Positions 1 to 8,267 of a DNA stretch of 34,123 nt are shown here, in pieces. The notes beneath the pieces were generated by a model that was not told the origin of the DNA, ran no database searches, and worked only from the letters and a program-made list of their open reading frames with translations. The number at the start of each line of letters is the position of its first letter. Position 1 is the first letter of the stretch. The position numbers and the translations under genes were made by a program. The DNA lies in the NCBI GenBank assembly GCA_035253825.1, contig DATFBM010000009.1, positions 1-34,123 of the forward strand. Reading direction: 5' to 3'. The DNA comes from JACCTH01 sp035253825. GTDB lineage: Bacteria; Actinomycetota; Acidimicrobiia; Spongiisociales; ZC4RG35.

Positions 1-2201
1 GCGGCGCGGGCTCGACTAATAGTCAATCCACTGGTGACCACCAGCGCCACCGCCAACGACGGCAGCCCGAAGTCCGGAAGAGCCGATCCGGCCGGCGGCC
101 AATCGGGGTTGGCGATCATGAGGTAGAAGTAGGAGAGGAGGAGGCTGGTGAAGGCGATGGCGACGAAGAGGATGATGAGTCCCATCCCCCATTTCGCCAC
201 CTGCAGACTCCCACCCACCCGGACTGGAATCCCGTGCCTTTCCTCAAATTCGAGCTCTTCCTTTTCGGTGATAGGGGCGGCTTGGGGACGGTTCCACAGC
301 ACCACCCCAGCGATGACGATCGCCGCCCCGACGAAGGCTCCCCAGCGGACTTTGAAGAGTTCGGCGGCGAAGACGACCACGGTCCCGACGGCGGCGACGA
401 AGGGCCAGATCGAGGGATCGGCCACCCGGAAGATCTCCTCCGGCCGCCCGGTGGCGGTGCCAGTAACCAGGGCCGCCCGCCAGCGCAGGGGCCATTCCGA
501 CAAAGCTCGCACCAGGCGCTCGTCCTCGCCGCGATGGAGCTCGGTTTGATCCCAGAGTGGATGGCGGCTCTCGACGATCGGCGGCACCGACCAGCTGTGC
601 TGGAGCGGGGGTGAGCTCACGGCCCACTCCAGCGTGTCTCCGCCCCAGGGGTTGTTCCCCGCCACCTCTCCTTGGCGGAGGCTGTAGACCAGATTCCAGA
701 TGAAGACCGCAATCCCGGCGACGATGATGAAGACCCCGATGGTGGAGATCAGGTTGTACGTCTCCCATCCCAGCCCCTCTGGATAGGTATAGATCCGGCG
801 CGGCATTCCCTTCAAACCGACGATGTGCATCGGGAAGAAGGTGACGTTGACTCCGATGAAGAGGAGCCAAAAATTCCACTTTCCGAGCTTTTCGTTGAGG
901 AGCTTCCCGGTGTACTTCGGCAACCAGTGATAGACCCCGGCGAAGATCGGAAAGGCCACCCCGCCGATGAGGACGTAATGGAGGTGGGCGACGACGAAAT
1001 AGGAGTCGTGGGCCTGGAGGTCGAAGGGGACTGACGCCACCATCACCCCGGTGATTCCCCCGAGCACGAATAGGAACAGAAAACCCAGCACAAACAAGAA
1101 CGGTGTTTTCCACACCGCTTTCCCCTCCCAAATGGTGGCCACCCAGGCAAAGATCTGGATCCCGGCGGGGATGGCAATCGCCATCGAGGCGGCGGCGAAA
1201 AATCCGAGGACGATGGGGGCGAGGCCGGCGGCGAACATATGGTGCGCCCAAAGCCCGAAGGAGAGAAAGCCGATCGCCACCAGCGAGGCGACGATCCAGG
1301 GATAGCCGACCATCCTTCGCCGCACGAATACCGGGATCACCATCGAAACGATGCCGGTGGCGGGGAGGAACTGGATATAGACCTCGGGGTGGCCAAAGAT
1401 CCAGAAGAGGTGCTGCCAGAGAAGCGAGCTCCCACCCGCCTCGGGGTTGAAGAACTGAGTGCCAAAGCCGCGGTCGAGCTCGAGGAGCAGGCTGCCAATG
1501 ATCAGCGGGGTAAAGGCGAAGAGGATCATGAAGGCGGTCACCAACATCGCCCAGGCGAAGAGCGGCATCCGGGCGAGGGTCATCCCCGGGGCTCGCACCT
1601 TCATGATGCCGATGATGATTTCGATGGCGGCGGCGATCGCTCCCACCTCCGCCACCCCCAGGCCCAGCACCCAGACGTCGATGGCTAGGTCGGGGGAGAA
1701 GTTCGGTCCCGAGAGCGGGGTGTAGGCGAACCACCCTGCGTCGGGGACGGCGGAGAAGAGGGTGCCGGAGTAGTAGAGCAGCCCGCCCATCAGGAAGGTG
1801 AAGTACGAGTAGGCCCCCAATCTGGGGAAGGGCATCTCGCGTGCGCCGAGGAGGAGGGGGAGCATGAGAATGGCGAAGCCTTCGAAGATGGGGAGGATGA
1901 CCAAGAACATGGTCACCGACCCGTGATTGGTGAAGAGTTCGCTATAGGTCTGGGCGCTGACCAGAGTGTTGTTGGGGAAGGCCAGCTGCATCCTCATCAC
2001 CACCGAGTCGACCGAGCCTCCGAGGATGAGGAAGAAAAAGCCGGTAAGAATGAGACGCTTGCCGATGGCATCGTTCTGGACCGCCTTTAGCTTCCCCCAC
2101 AGGCCGGGCGGGTCGTCCCAAAGGTCATCGAGGATGGGGTCGGTGACCACGGTGGCCGCGGTCGGGTAGTGATCTCCTGGCTCGGGAATGCGGTCGCTCA
2201 C
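1..2201 (-). CDS. ctaD: Cytochrome c oxidase subunit I-III fusion (3' end beyond window)
   Basis: Haem-copper oxidase catalytic subunit, reducing O2 to water in the cytoplasmic membrane. The frame is open from a GTG at 2201 to the window edge (733 codons). Visible metal ligands: H93 (FTNHGS, haem a), H271-P-E-V-Y275 (CuB histidine and cross-linked tyrosine), H320-H321 (CuB) and H406/H408 in HLHYVLIGG (haem a3 and a). After the usual twelve-helix part, a charged linker (near residue 640) leads into a new membrane region starting KWGMGLII, which reads as subunit III. This is therefore a COX1-COX3 fusion, a layout known from caa3-type oxidases. The GTG start overlaps the ctaC stop (GTGA), indicating translational coupling. 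The end of the subunit III part lies outside the window. Confidence 0.93.
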   Translation of the reverse strand, partial: MSDRIPEPGDHYPTAATVVTDPILDDLWDDPPGLWGKLKAVQNDAIGKRLILTGFFFLILGGSVDSVVMRMQLAFPNNTLVSAQTYSELFTNHGSVTMFLVILPIFEGFAILMLPLLLGAREMPFPRLGAYSYFTFLMGGLLYYSGTLFSAVPDAGWFAYTPLSGPNFSPDLAIDVWVLGLGVAEVGAIAAAIEIIIGIMKVRAPGMTLARMPLFAWAMLVTAFMILFAFTPLIIGSLLLELDRGFGTQFFNPEAGGSSLLWQHLFWIFGHPEVYIQFLPATGIVSMVIPVFVRRRMVGYPWIVASLVAIGFLSFGLWAHHMFAAGLAPIVLGFFAAASMAIAIPAGIQIFAWVATIWEGKAVWKTPFLFVLGFLFLFVLGGITGVMVASVPFDLQAHDSYFVVAHLHYVLIGGVAFPIFAGVYHWLPKYTGKLLNEKLGKWNFWLLFIGVNVTFFPMHIVGLKGMPRRIYTYPEGLGWETYNLISTIGVFIIVAGIAVFIWNLVYSLRQGEVAGNNPWGGDTLEWAVSSPPLQHSWSVPPIVESRHPLWDQTELHRGEDERLVRALSEWPLRWRAALVTGTATGRPEEIFRVADPSIWPFVAAVGTVVVFAAELFKVRWGAFVGAAIVIAGVVLWNRPQAAPITEKEELEFEERHGIPVRVGGSLQVAKWGMGLIILFVAIAFTSLLLSYFYLMIANPDWPPAGSALPDFGLPSLAVALVVTSGLTISRARA

Positions 2202-3049
2202 TGCAGGCTCTCGAGATACGCGACGAGCTCGGCGAGATCAGCCTCGCTCAACTCGGCGGCCTCCATCTCGACCCCTTCTTTGAATTCGTGGGGATTGCGA
2301 ACCCAGGCCGTCAGGTGCTCGGTGCTGTTGGGGATGGTTCCCGCCGCCAAGGTTGTGCGAGAAGCGAAATGGGTAAGGTCGGGGCCGTTGCTCCCATCGG
2401 CCGGGGTACCACGCACCGTGTGACAATCAGGGCAGTTGGCGGAGAGAAACACGTCCCGCCCCCGGGACTGCCCCCCCGTCGCCGGCTGCGCCTGCTGGTC
2501 CGCCCAGGCGTCGAAGTCATCTTGGGTGGTGACGAGGGCAGTGAGCCTCATCTTGGCGTGCTGGAGACCGCAGAACTCGGCGCACACCCCCCGGTAGGTC
2601 CCGGGCTGGCTGGCCGAGAAGGACATGGTGTTGGTCTTGTCGGGAAGTAAATCCATTTTTCCGGCCAGGGTGGGGATCCAGAAGCTGTGGATCACATCCA
2701 CCGACCGCAGCCGCAAGAGAATCGGCCGCTCGGCGGGGAGATGGATCTCGTTGGCGGTTACCACCCCGAGATCGGGATAACGCACCTCCCACCACCACTG
2801 GTGGCCAACCACTTCGACGATGAGCTCGTTCTCCCTTGGTTGGTTGGCGAGACGGGCCATCGCCACCAGGGTGAAGCCCAAAACCACCGCCACCACCACC
2901 AGCGGCATCAACAGTCCCCCGCCCACCAGCCAGTTGCGCTCACCAGCTCGACCGGCTGGGCCGCGAGCGAGGCCTCGGAGGAGGAGGCCGAGGAACAACA
3001 AGAAGACGGCCCCGCCGAGGGCGAGCATCATCCACCAGAGGGTCTCCAT
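2198..3049 (-). CDS. ctaC: Cytochrome c oxidase subunit II with fused cytochrome c domain (caa3 type)
   Basis: Accepts electrons at the CuA centre and passes them to subunit I. Two N-terminal membrane helices (about 8-28 and 43-65) precede a periplasmic cupredoxin domain. CuA ligands are visible: H121 (HSFWIP), then C156-x-E158-x-C160-x3-H164-x2-M167. After a short linker comes a class I cytochrome c domain with C206-P-D-C209-H210; M262 is the likely second axial ligand. The fused haem domain marks a caa3 oxidase, in which subunit II carries its own cytochrome c. Subunit II normally needs a signal or first helix, which the ATG at 3049 supplies. No strong Shine-Dalgarno precedes it. The gene is first of an operon running left into ctaD, and the 50-bp palindromic repeat at 3095-3144 lies just upstream. 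Confidence 0.95.
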   Translation of the reverse strand: METLWWMMLALGGAVFLLFLGLLLRGLARGPAGRAGERNWLVGGGLLMPLVVVAVVLGFTLVAMARLANQPRENELIVEVVGHQWWWEVRYPDLGVVTANEIHLPAERPILLRLRSVDVIHSFWIPTLAGKMDLLPDKTNTMSFSASQPGTYRGVCAEFCGLQHAKMRLTALVTTQDDFDAWADQQAQPATGGQSRGRDVFLSANCPDCHTVRGTPADGSNGPDLTHFASRTTLAAGTIPNSTEHLTAWVRNPHEFKEGVEMEAAELSEADLAELVAYLESLQ

Positions 3050-3094
3050 CTCGGCAGCTACCGGCCCCTGCGGATCGAGACTCGGGATTATTGC

Positions 3095-3144
3095 GGTTTT
3101 TATCAGCCAGACCCCTTACAAATGAGCTGTTTCGGCGCGTAGAA
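3095..3144 (+). repeat. Solo copy A of a 50-bp palindromic repeat
   Basis: Begins GGTTTTTATCAG and ends GCGCGTAGAA. It aligns without gaps to copies at 25507-25556 and, inverted, 26544-26593 (about 38 of 50 positions identical with each, counted by hand). The ends can pair (GGTTTT with AGAACC at 3141-3146), and an inner stem lies at repeat positions 18-23/30-35. It sits in the divergent gap between ctaC and the MFS gene and ends 7 nt before the MFS -10 hexamer. Confidence 0.75.
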
Positions 3145-3151
3145 CCTTCGA

Positions 3152-3157
3152 TACCCT
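3152..3157 (+). promoter_or_regulatory. Putative -10 hexamer (TACCCT) for leaderless MFS mRNA
   Basis: TACCCT fits the TAnnnT -10 pattern and lies 9 nt before the ATG at 3167, which has no Shine-Dalgarno. Transcription would then begin at or very near the start codon. Confidence 0.45.
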
Positions 3158-3166
3158 GCTGCGGCC

Positions 3167-4450
3167 ATGAACCCCGATGCCGCCCAGGTCAGGCGGACGT
3201 ATCTCCTCCTCATCGTGCTGTCGACGCTGGCCTCGTCCTTTATCTGGGGCATCAACACCCTATTCCTGCTCTCGGCGGGCCTCACTAACACCCAGGCCTT
3301 CGTGGTCAACGCCTTCTACACCGCCGGCGCCTTCTTGTTCGAAGTACCCACTGGAGTCGTGGCCGACACCCGGGGGCGGAGGACTTCCTATCTCTGGGGG
3401 ACCGTCACTCTGCTCTTCTCAACGTTGCTCTATCTGTTGATGTGGCAGACCCAGGCGCCGGTTTGGGGTTGGGCCATTGCCTCGATCCTGCTCGGCCTCG
3501 GTTTCACCTTCTTCTCAGGCGCTACCGAGGCCTGGCTGGTCGATGCCCTCGATTCCACCGGCTACGACCGGCCGCTCGAAGAGGTTCTCGCCCGGGGGCA
3601 GGTGGTGTCGGGGGCGGCGATGCTGGTGGGAGCGGTGGCCGGGGGAGTGGTAGCTCAGTTCAGCTCGCTTGCCGTCCCCTACATCATCCGGGCGGTCCTG
3701 CTCGGACTCACTTTCCTCGTCGCCCTGCGATCCATGCACGACCTCGGGTTTACCCGCATGGACGAGAGTCGTGTGGTCGCCGAAGTCAAGAGAGTGTTGG
3801 GAGATTCCGTTCGCACCGGCTTTGGCAACCCCAACCTGAGGTGGCTGATCCTCTCGTCGTTCTTCCTCTCCGGGGTGTCCTTCTATGGCTTTTACGCCAT
3901 GCAGCCCTTCCTGCTCGAGCTCTATGGCGACGAGTCCGCCTTCGGTCTGGCCGGATTGGCGGCGGCAGTGTTTGCGGGAGCCCAGATTCTGGGGGGTCTC
4001 GTGGTCCCCTGGATCCAGAAGGTCTTTTCGCGCCGAACCACCGCCATCCTGGTGGGAACGGGCTTCGCCACCCTTTTTCTGATAATGGTCGGCCTCGGTC
4101 GCAGCTTCTGGTTGGTGGCCACGGCATTGATGTGCTGGGCCTTCTTCTATTCGGCGGTCTTTCCTGTCCGCCAAGCCTTTCTCAACGGTTGCATCCCCTC
4201 CTCCCAACGCGCCACCGTCTTGTCGCTTGATGCATTGATCGGTTCGGCTGGCGGCGCCGTCACCCAACCCGTACTGGGACGGGTGGCTGATGGAAGCGGC
4301 TACGGCCCTTCGTACCTGGTGGCGGCGGCGATCCACGCCCTCGCCCTGCCCTTCATCTATTTGGCTCGGCGGCAGGACTCTGAGGGCGAACGTGGCGAGG
4401 CAGCACGCCGGGCCGACCTGATCGAAGCGGCAGTTCCGCACCGCTGCTAG
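3167..4450 (+). CDS. MFS transporter, substrate unknown
   Basis: A 427-residue, roughly twelve-helix permease of the major facilitator superfamily. The loop between helices 2 and 3 carries the family signature (GVVADTRGRRTS, near residue 62), preceded by the FEVPTG segment common in the DHA1-like and tetracycline/bacteriocin-efflux-like groups. A central cytoplasmic loop (near 190-225) separates the two six-helix halves. The tail after helix 12 is charged and short. The substrate cannot be told; efflux is more likely than uptake from the resemblance, but this is inference. The ATG lacks a ribosome binding site and has a TAnnnT hexamer 9 nt upstream, so it may be leaderless. The stop codon is only 3 bp from the stop of the convergent SDR gene, with no terminator between them. 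Confidence 0.88.
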   Translation: MNPDAAQVRRTYLLLIVLSTLASSFIWGINTLFLLSAGLTNTQAFVVNAFYTAGAFLFEVPTGVVADTRGRRTSYLWGTVTLLFSTLLYLLMWQTQAPVWGWAIASILLGLGFTFFSGATEAWLVDALDSTGYDRPLEEVLARGQVVSGAAMLVGAVAGGVVAQFSSLAVPYIIRAVLLGLTFLVALRSMHDLGFTRMDESRVVAEVKRVLGDSVRTGFGNPNLRWLILSSFFLSGVSFYGFYAMQPFLLELYGDESAFGLAGLAAAVFAGAQILGGLVVPWIQKVFSRRTTAILVGTGFATLFLIMVGLGRSFWLVATALMCWAFFYSAVFPVRQAFLNGCIPSSQRATVLSLDALIGSAGGAVTQPVLGRVADGSGYGPSYLVAAAIHALALPFIYLARRQDSEGERGEAARRADLIEAAVPHRC

Positions 4451-4453
4451 TTG

Positions 4454-5170
4454 TTAGACCATGGTCAGGCCGCCGGAGACCGAGAGCACTTGCCCGGTGA
4501 TGTGACCGGCGGCGGGTGAGGCGAGAAAGAAGATGGCGGCGGCCACATCCTCGGGAGTGGCGAGCTTGCGAAGCGGGGTTTGGCGGACCATCGCCTCAGC
4601 GAGCCTGCCCGTGTCATCGAAACCGGCCAGGAACGGGGTATCGGTTGGTCCCGGAGATACGGCATTGACTCTGATCCCTCGCTTCGCCACCTCCCGGGCC
4701 AACGCCTTGGTGAAGGCGATCACCCCACCCTTGGCGGCCGAATACACCACCTCGCCCGAGGAGCCGACTCGCCCGGCGTCGGAGGCGACGTTGACAATCG
4801 CCCCCCCGTCTTCGAAATGACTAAGGGCGGCATGAGTGAGCGCCAGCGGTCCCAGCAGGTTGATATCGATCACCTTGAGCCAGAAGTCGTCTCCGGTTTC
4901 GATGAAGGGCATGGCCTGGTCCCAGCCGGCGCAATTGACCAAGACCGAGATCATCCCCAGCTCCTCTATGGCAGCGGCGAGCACTTCCCGAATTCCCGCC
5001 CGATCGCGGAGGTCGACTTGGAATGGAACTGCGTCGGGATGTTCAATTCGGTGGGGGAAGACGTCGAGCAATCCCACCCGGTACGAAGCGTCGAGAAATT
5101 GCCGGGCGGTGGCGAGACCGATGCCTGACGAGGAGCCCGTTACGAGCGCGGTTGGCTTGCTGTCTCCCAT
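4454..5170 (-). CDS. SDR-family NAD-dependent dehydrogenase
   Basis: Classical short-chain dehydrogenase/reductase of 238 residues, the usual length. The Rossmann motif T11-G-S-S-S-G-I-G18 binds the cofactor. D36 at the end of the second strand favours NAD(H) over NADP(H). N79-C-A-G82 supports the fold, and the catalytic set is N104, S130, Y143 and K147 (YSAAK). The Pro-Gly segment SPGPTDTPF follows as in FabG- and BadH-like members. The frame remains open further upstream, but the ATG at 5170 places the Rossmann motif at the normal distance from the N terminus. It is divergent from a crotonase gene 18 bp away, so oxidation of a hydroxyacyl-CoA in a beta-oxidation-like route is plausible. The substrate is not determined. 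Confidence 0.9.
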   Translation of the reverse strand: MGDSKPTALVTGSSSGIGLATARQFLDASYRVGLLDVFPHRIEHPDAVPFQVDLRDRAGIREVLAAAIEELGMISVLVNCAGWDQAMPFIETGDDFWLKVIDINLLGPLALTHAALSHFEDGGAIVNVASDAGRVGSSGEVVYSAAKGGVIAFTKALAREVAKRGIRVNAVSPGPTDTPFLAGFDDTGRLAEAMVRQTPLRKLATPEDVAAAIFFLASPAAGHITGQVLSVSGGLTMV

Positions 5171-5175
5171 CAAGT

Positions 5176-5182
5176 CATTATT
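5176..5182. promoter_or_regulatory. Shared, near-symmetrical -10 region for two divergent genes
   Basis: The seven bases CATTATT read CATTAT on the plus strand, 7 nt before the GTG at 5189, and AATAAT on the minus strand, 6 nt before the ATG at 5170. Both resemble TATAAT and both spacings suit leaderless transcripts. The whole intergenic gap is 18 bp, so no conventional leader fits on either side. Confidence 0.5.
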
Positions 5183-5188
5183 GCCCCC

Positions 5189-5980
5189 GTGACCCTGGAC
5201 TATCGGACCCTGCGAATCGACCGCTCGGCTTCGGGCGTCACCGAGGTGGTGCTCAACAACCCCGACCGACTCAACTCGGTCGACGTCGCCGGGCATCGCG
5301 AACTCACGAACGTTTGGACGGACCTCGATGCCGATCCCGAAACCAAGGTGATCTTGCTCCGGGCCGAAGGCCGCGCCTTCTCCGCCGGGGGCGACTTCAG
5401 CCTCATCGAGGCGATGATGGATGACCCGACGGTCCATCGTCGGACCTTGCGAGAGGCGCGGGATCTCGTGCGCAACCTCGTCGAATGTTCGAAGCCGATC
5501 GTCTCTGCGGTCAATGGAGTGGCCGTGGGGGCAGGACTGGCCGCGGCCCTTCTTGCCGACATCCCCATAGCGGGCCGGTCGGCCCGGATCCTCGACGGAC
5601 ACACCACCCTCGGCGTCGCCGCCGGCGACCACGCGGTCTTGATATGGCCGCTCTTGGTCGGCATGGCTAAGGCGAAGTATCACTTGCTGACCAACGAGCC
5701 CATCGATGGCACCGAAGCGGAACGGCTCGGGCTGGTAGCGAAAGTGGTCGACGACGATCAGTTACTGGACGAGGCCCGACGTATCGCCGGCCGTCTCGCC
5801 ACCGGTCCCGCCGAGGCGTTGTCGTGGACTAAGCACACCCTCAACCACTGGCTGCGCTCGGCCTACCCGGCCTTTGATGCCTCAGTGGCCTATGAGTTCT
5901 TGGGATTCCTCGGATCTGATCCAAAAGAGGGATTGGCCGCGGTCAAGGAAAAGCGTCTCCCGAGCTTTGATCAAGGCTGA
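5189..5980 (+). CDS. Crotonase-family protein (enoyl-CoA hydratase/isomerase fold) without the usual catalytic glutamates
   Basis: A 263-residue crotonase-superfamily protein binding acyl-CoA thioesters. The two oxyanion-hole regions are present: AFSAGGDF (63-70) and GVAVGAGLA (110-118). Compared with the classic hydratase segment GGGCELA, the first catalytic glutamate is an alanine here (about residue 118). The second (QPE in hydratases) falls in DGHTTLG, with a histidine near 138. A GDH motif (146-148) follows. Simple enoyl-CoA hydration is therefore doubtful; isomerase, hydrolase or decarboxylase chemistry is possible. The GTG start is chosen because it gives the full N-terminal strand and has a -10-like element 7 nt upstream. 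The last 10 bp overlap the 3' end of the convergent NmrA-like gene. Confidence 0.85.
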   Translation: MTLDYRTLRIDRSASGVTEVVLNNPDRLNSVDVAGHRELTNVWTDLDADPETKVILLRAEGRAFSAGGDFSLIEAMMDDPTVHRRTLREARDLVRNLVECSKPIVSAVNGVAVGAGLAAALLADIPIAGRSARILDGHTTLGVAAGDHAVLIWPLLVGMAKAKYHLLTNEPIDGTEAERLGLVAKVVDDDQLLDEARRIAGRLATGPAEALSWTKHTLNHWLRSAYPAFDASVAYEFLGFLGSDPKEGLAAVKEKRLPSFDQG

Positions 5981-6837
5981 AGGTGGGAGTAGCTTTCGGG
6001 GTTGGCGGCGAGAAACTCCCGAACCGAAAGCGGCCGGTGCAAAGTCAGAGTCTCGACCGCGTTCGACACGGCCTCCATTTCCGCGTTGGCGATCGCCTGA
6101 TACGACGTCACCCAGCCCTCGACTTCCCAGGCTGGCGCTCCGTAGTGGGCGCGCGAGGCATATGCCTCCTCGACCGTCTCCAGTAAATACGAGATCTCCC
6201 TGCCGGCAAACTCGCTCAGGATCGCCGCCGCCTCGCTCAGGGTGATCGCTTCTGGTCCGGTGATGTCGAAGGTCTGGCCGTCGAACACATCGGTCGAGAG
6301 AACGGCGGTGGCCGCATCGGCGATGTCGTCGCGAGTCACGAACGAAACCCGACCCGACCCGGCTGGTCCCCGGATCACACCGTCGGCAGCGACGAGGTGA
6401 GGGATGTAATCGGTGTAGAGGCTGTCGCGCAGGAAGACGTACTCGGCCCCTGATGAGCGGATGAACCTCTCGGTCTGATAGTGCTGGCGGGCGAGCGTGA
6501 AGGTGGCCTCGGGGCCGGCACCAAGAAACGACGTATAAACGATCTTCCGCACACCGGCCGACGCCGCAGCCGTCACCACCTTCTCGTGTTGGGAGAGACG
6601 ATCTGGGTGCTCTCGGCCCGAAACGAAGAGCATGCTTACCACGCCCCTCAACGCCTCCTCCATCGCCCCTTGGTCCTCGTAATCGGCTGGGACCACTTCC
6701 GCCCGTGGGAAGGGATCGACCTTGGCCGGGTCGCGGGCAATGAGGCGGAGGTTGCGATCTTCACGAGACAGTTGATGCGCCACCCGCCCACCGATCCCTC
6801 CGGTGACGCCGGTGATGGCGATAAGCGGTTCAGCCAC
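5971..6837 (-). CDS. NmrA-like / atypical SDR NAD(P)-binding protein (QOR2-like)
   Basis: A 288-residue atypical short-chain reductase. The Rossmann loop is T11-G-G-I-G-G (ITGVTGGIGG), followed by a second strand ending LIARDP, where the arginine suits NADP. Later segments (VRKIVYTSFLGAG, then FLRDSLYTDY) match the type 2 NAD(P)H:quinone oxidoreductase and NmrA group, which either reduce quinones or act as redox-sensing NAD(P)-binding regulators. The YxxxK catalytic pair is not obvious. The GTG start at 6837 overlaps the preceding membrane-protein gene by 8 bp, so it is probably the last gene of the minus-strand series that starts with the sugar-binding lipoprotein. Whether it serves sugar metabolism is unknown. 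Confidence 0.82.
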   Translation of the reverse strand: MAEPLIAITGVTGGIGGRVAHQLSREDRNLRLIARDPAKVDPFPRAEVVPADYEDQGAMEEALRGVVSMLFVSGREHPDRLSQHEKVVTAAASAGVRKIVYTSFLGAGPEATFTLARQHYQTERFIRSSGAEYVFLRDSLYTDYIPHLVAADGVIRGPAGSGRVSFVTRDDIADAATAVLSTDVFDGQTFDITGPEAITLSEAAAILSEFAGREISYLLETVEEAYASRAHYGAPAWEVEGWVTSYQAIANAEMEAVSNAVETLTLHRPLSVREFLAANPESYSHLQP

Positions 6838-7396
6838 GGCGCCGAGCCAGTCGCCAGGCTCCGTATTCGTCGGCGAAGCCGACTACCAGGATGGGCACCA
6901 CCGCCCCCGTGGTCACTCCCGCCGAGGGGGCTATGAAGAGGAGAACCATGGTGTATATGACAGCCAGCGCCACCGCGATCAGCCGCCGCCGCAGCTGATC
7001 AGGGATATCGGGAATTCGCAGACAGATCGCTACCCCTACCCCGAACCCTGCGCTCGCCCCCAGCACCGGGGCGATAAGGCCCACCGACAGCCCGAGCCCG
7101 ATGAGGAGCCCCATTGCGAGGAGAATCCTCTTCGGCGCCTGCGGGTTGGCCGAGATGAAGCCCACGACGACGAAAACCAGCGGTGCGATCGCCAGAGCAA
7201 TCCCCACCAGGCCGGCATCGATGGTTATTCCCTCTTCCTCGGGATTGATGAACGCAGCGGCGTAGGGGAAATAGCTGAACATGCTGACGATGGTTCCAAT
7301 TGCCAGCGCCAGCCAATTGCGACGACGGGTCGCCGCGAACGAGTCGTTCAGGAGTTGCTTAACCCTTGACTGAGCCGGCTGTAAGACCCCGCACAA
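6830..7396 (-). CDS. Small integral membrane protein, unknown function
   Basis: About 170-188 residues with four or five hydrophobic segments (near 29-50, 63-83, 90-115, 135-157 and 160-175). I recognise no family. A short acidic stretch (NPEEEG) follows the first helix, and the protein ends in a basic RRLARRRG tail. The start is uncertain. The longest frame begins with TTG at 7396 and overlaps the upstream permease gene by 38 bp. The first helix needs only the part after about 7351, where a CTG lies 8 nt past the permease stop. Its 3' end overlaps the NmrA-like gene by 8 bp. The position between permease and reductase genes suggests cotranscription, but no role can be assigned. Confidence 0.65.
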   Translation of the reverse strand: MCGVLQPAQSRVKQLLNDSFAATRRRNWLALAIGTIVSMFSYFPYAAAFINPEEEGITIDAGLVGIALAIAPLVFVVVGFISANPQAPKRILLAMGLLIGLGLSVGLIAPVLGASAGFGVGVAICLRIPDIPDQLRRRLIAVALAVIYTMVLLFIAPSAGVTTGAVVPILVVGFADEYGAWRLARRRG

Positions 7397-8267
7397 AGAA
7401 TCGCTGCAGCGAGAAGAACACCACCAGCGGCAAGATCATCGTCACAAATGCGGCGGCCGGCAAGAGGTTGAGGGCACCCTCACCGCGGCCAGCCAAGTCG
7501 GCGAGCTCGGTGGTAAGCACGCGGTTCTCCGGTGACAGACCGAGGAAGACCAGCGCGACGAGAAAGTCATTCCACGTCCAGAGGAACTGGAAGATGGCGA
7601 ACGAAGCGAGCACCGGGACCGAGAGTGGAATGATGAGACGGGTAAAGATCCGGAAGTGATCGGCGCCATCGATCTTGGCCGACTCGATAAGGGAGCCGGG
7701 CAGGGACCCCATGTAGTTTCGGAGCAGGTACACCGCCAGTGGCAGACCAAACCCGGCATGCGCTAGCCACACGGCTGGGTAGGTTCCGTTGAGGTCGAAA
7801 CCGGTATAGACCCGGAGGATCGGGATGAGAGCCATCTGCAGCGGCACCACCATCAACCCGACAATGATCACAAAGATCAGGTTGCGTCCCGGAAACTCCA
7901 TCCAGGCGAAGGCGTAAGCGGCAAAAGCAGCCACCGTGATCGGAATCACCACCGACGGAATCGTCACCGCCAAGCTGTTGGCAAAGGCATTACCGAATCC
8001 GCCTTCGAGAACGGTTGAGTAGTTCGAGATCGTCCAAGCGCCTTCGGCGAACAGATCGCCGAAGACGGTCCACCAGCCACTCTGGCGAATTGCACTCGGC
8101 TCGCGGAAGGAGTTGATGAGCAAGCCGAGGGCGGGAAGGACCCAAAGGAGAGCGATCAGGGCGACTACGACGTAAATCGGGAGGGAGCCGCGGCGTTCTT
8201 CGATTGGTTCGGCGGAAACCTTCGGACGGACTGGCGTCTGAGGACGGCTCTCGACAGTTGTGGTCAT
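7359..8267 (-). CDS. Carbohydrate ABC transporter permease (MalG/AglG-type)
   Basis: A 302-residue inner-membrane permease with six predicted helices after a charged cytoplasmic N terminus. The EAA loop that docks the ATPase reads ESAKIDGADHFRIFTRLIIP, close to the consensus EAAxxDGAxxxxxFxxIxxP. The C-terminal end (QRFFVRGLTAGSVKG) is typical of MalG-like subunits. It forms a heterodimer with the product of the upstream gene, with which it shares an ATGA overlap (8264-8267). A strong Shine-Dalgarno (AGGAGG) lies 7 nt before the ATG. No ATP-binding subunit is encoded nearby, so a shared MsiK-type ATPase encoded elsewhere is likely, as is common in actinobacteria. The sugar is not determined. 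Confidence 0.93.
   Translation of the reverse strand: MTTTVESRPQTPVRPKVSAEPIEERRGSLPIYVVVALIALLWVLPALGLLINSFREPSAIRQSGWWTVFGDLFAEGAWTISNYSTVLEGGFGNAFANSLAVTIPSVVIPITVAAFAAYAFAWMEFPGRNLIFVIIVGLMVVPLQMALIPILRVYTGFDLNGTYPAVWLAHAGFGLPLAVYLLRNYMGSLPGSLIESAKIDGADHFRIFTRLIIPLSVPVLASFAIFQFLWTWNDFLVALVFLGLSPENRVLTTELADLAGRGEGALNLLPAAAFVTMILPLVVFFSLQRFFVRGLTAGSVKG

Noticed and set aside
244..1734. Long minus-strand open frame of 496 codons, Arg/Pro/His-rich
   Set aside because: It overlaps the ctaD frame, which carries all haem and copper ligands; the amino-acid composition is that of an out-of-frame high-GC reading.
3515..4441. 308-codon minus-strand frame opposite the MFS gene
   Set aside because: No recognisable motifs; the opposite strand encodes a clear twelve-helix transporter.
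4454..5683. 409-residue version of the SDR protein
   Set aside because: The extra N-terminal 171 residues lie opposite the crotonase gene and are not protein-like; the Rossmann motif belongs at the N terminus, so the start is 5170.
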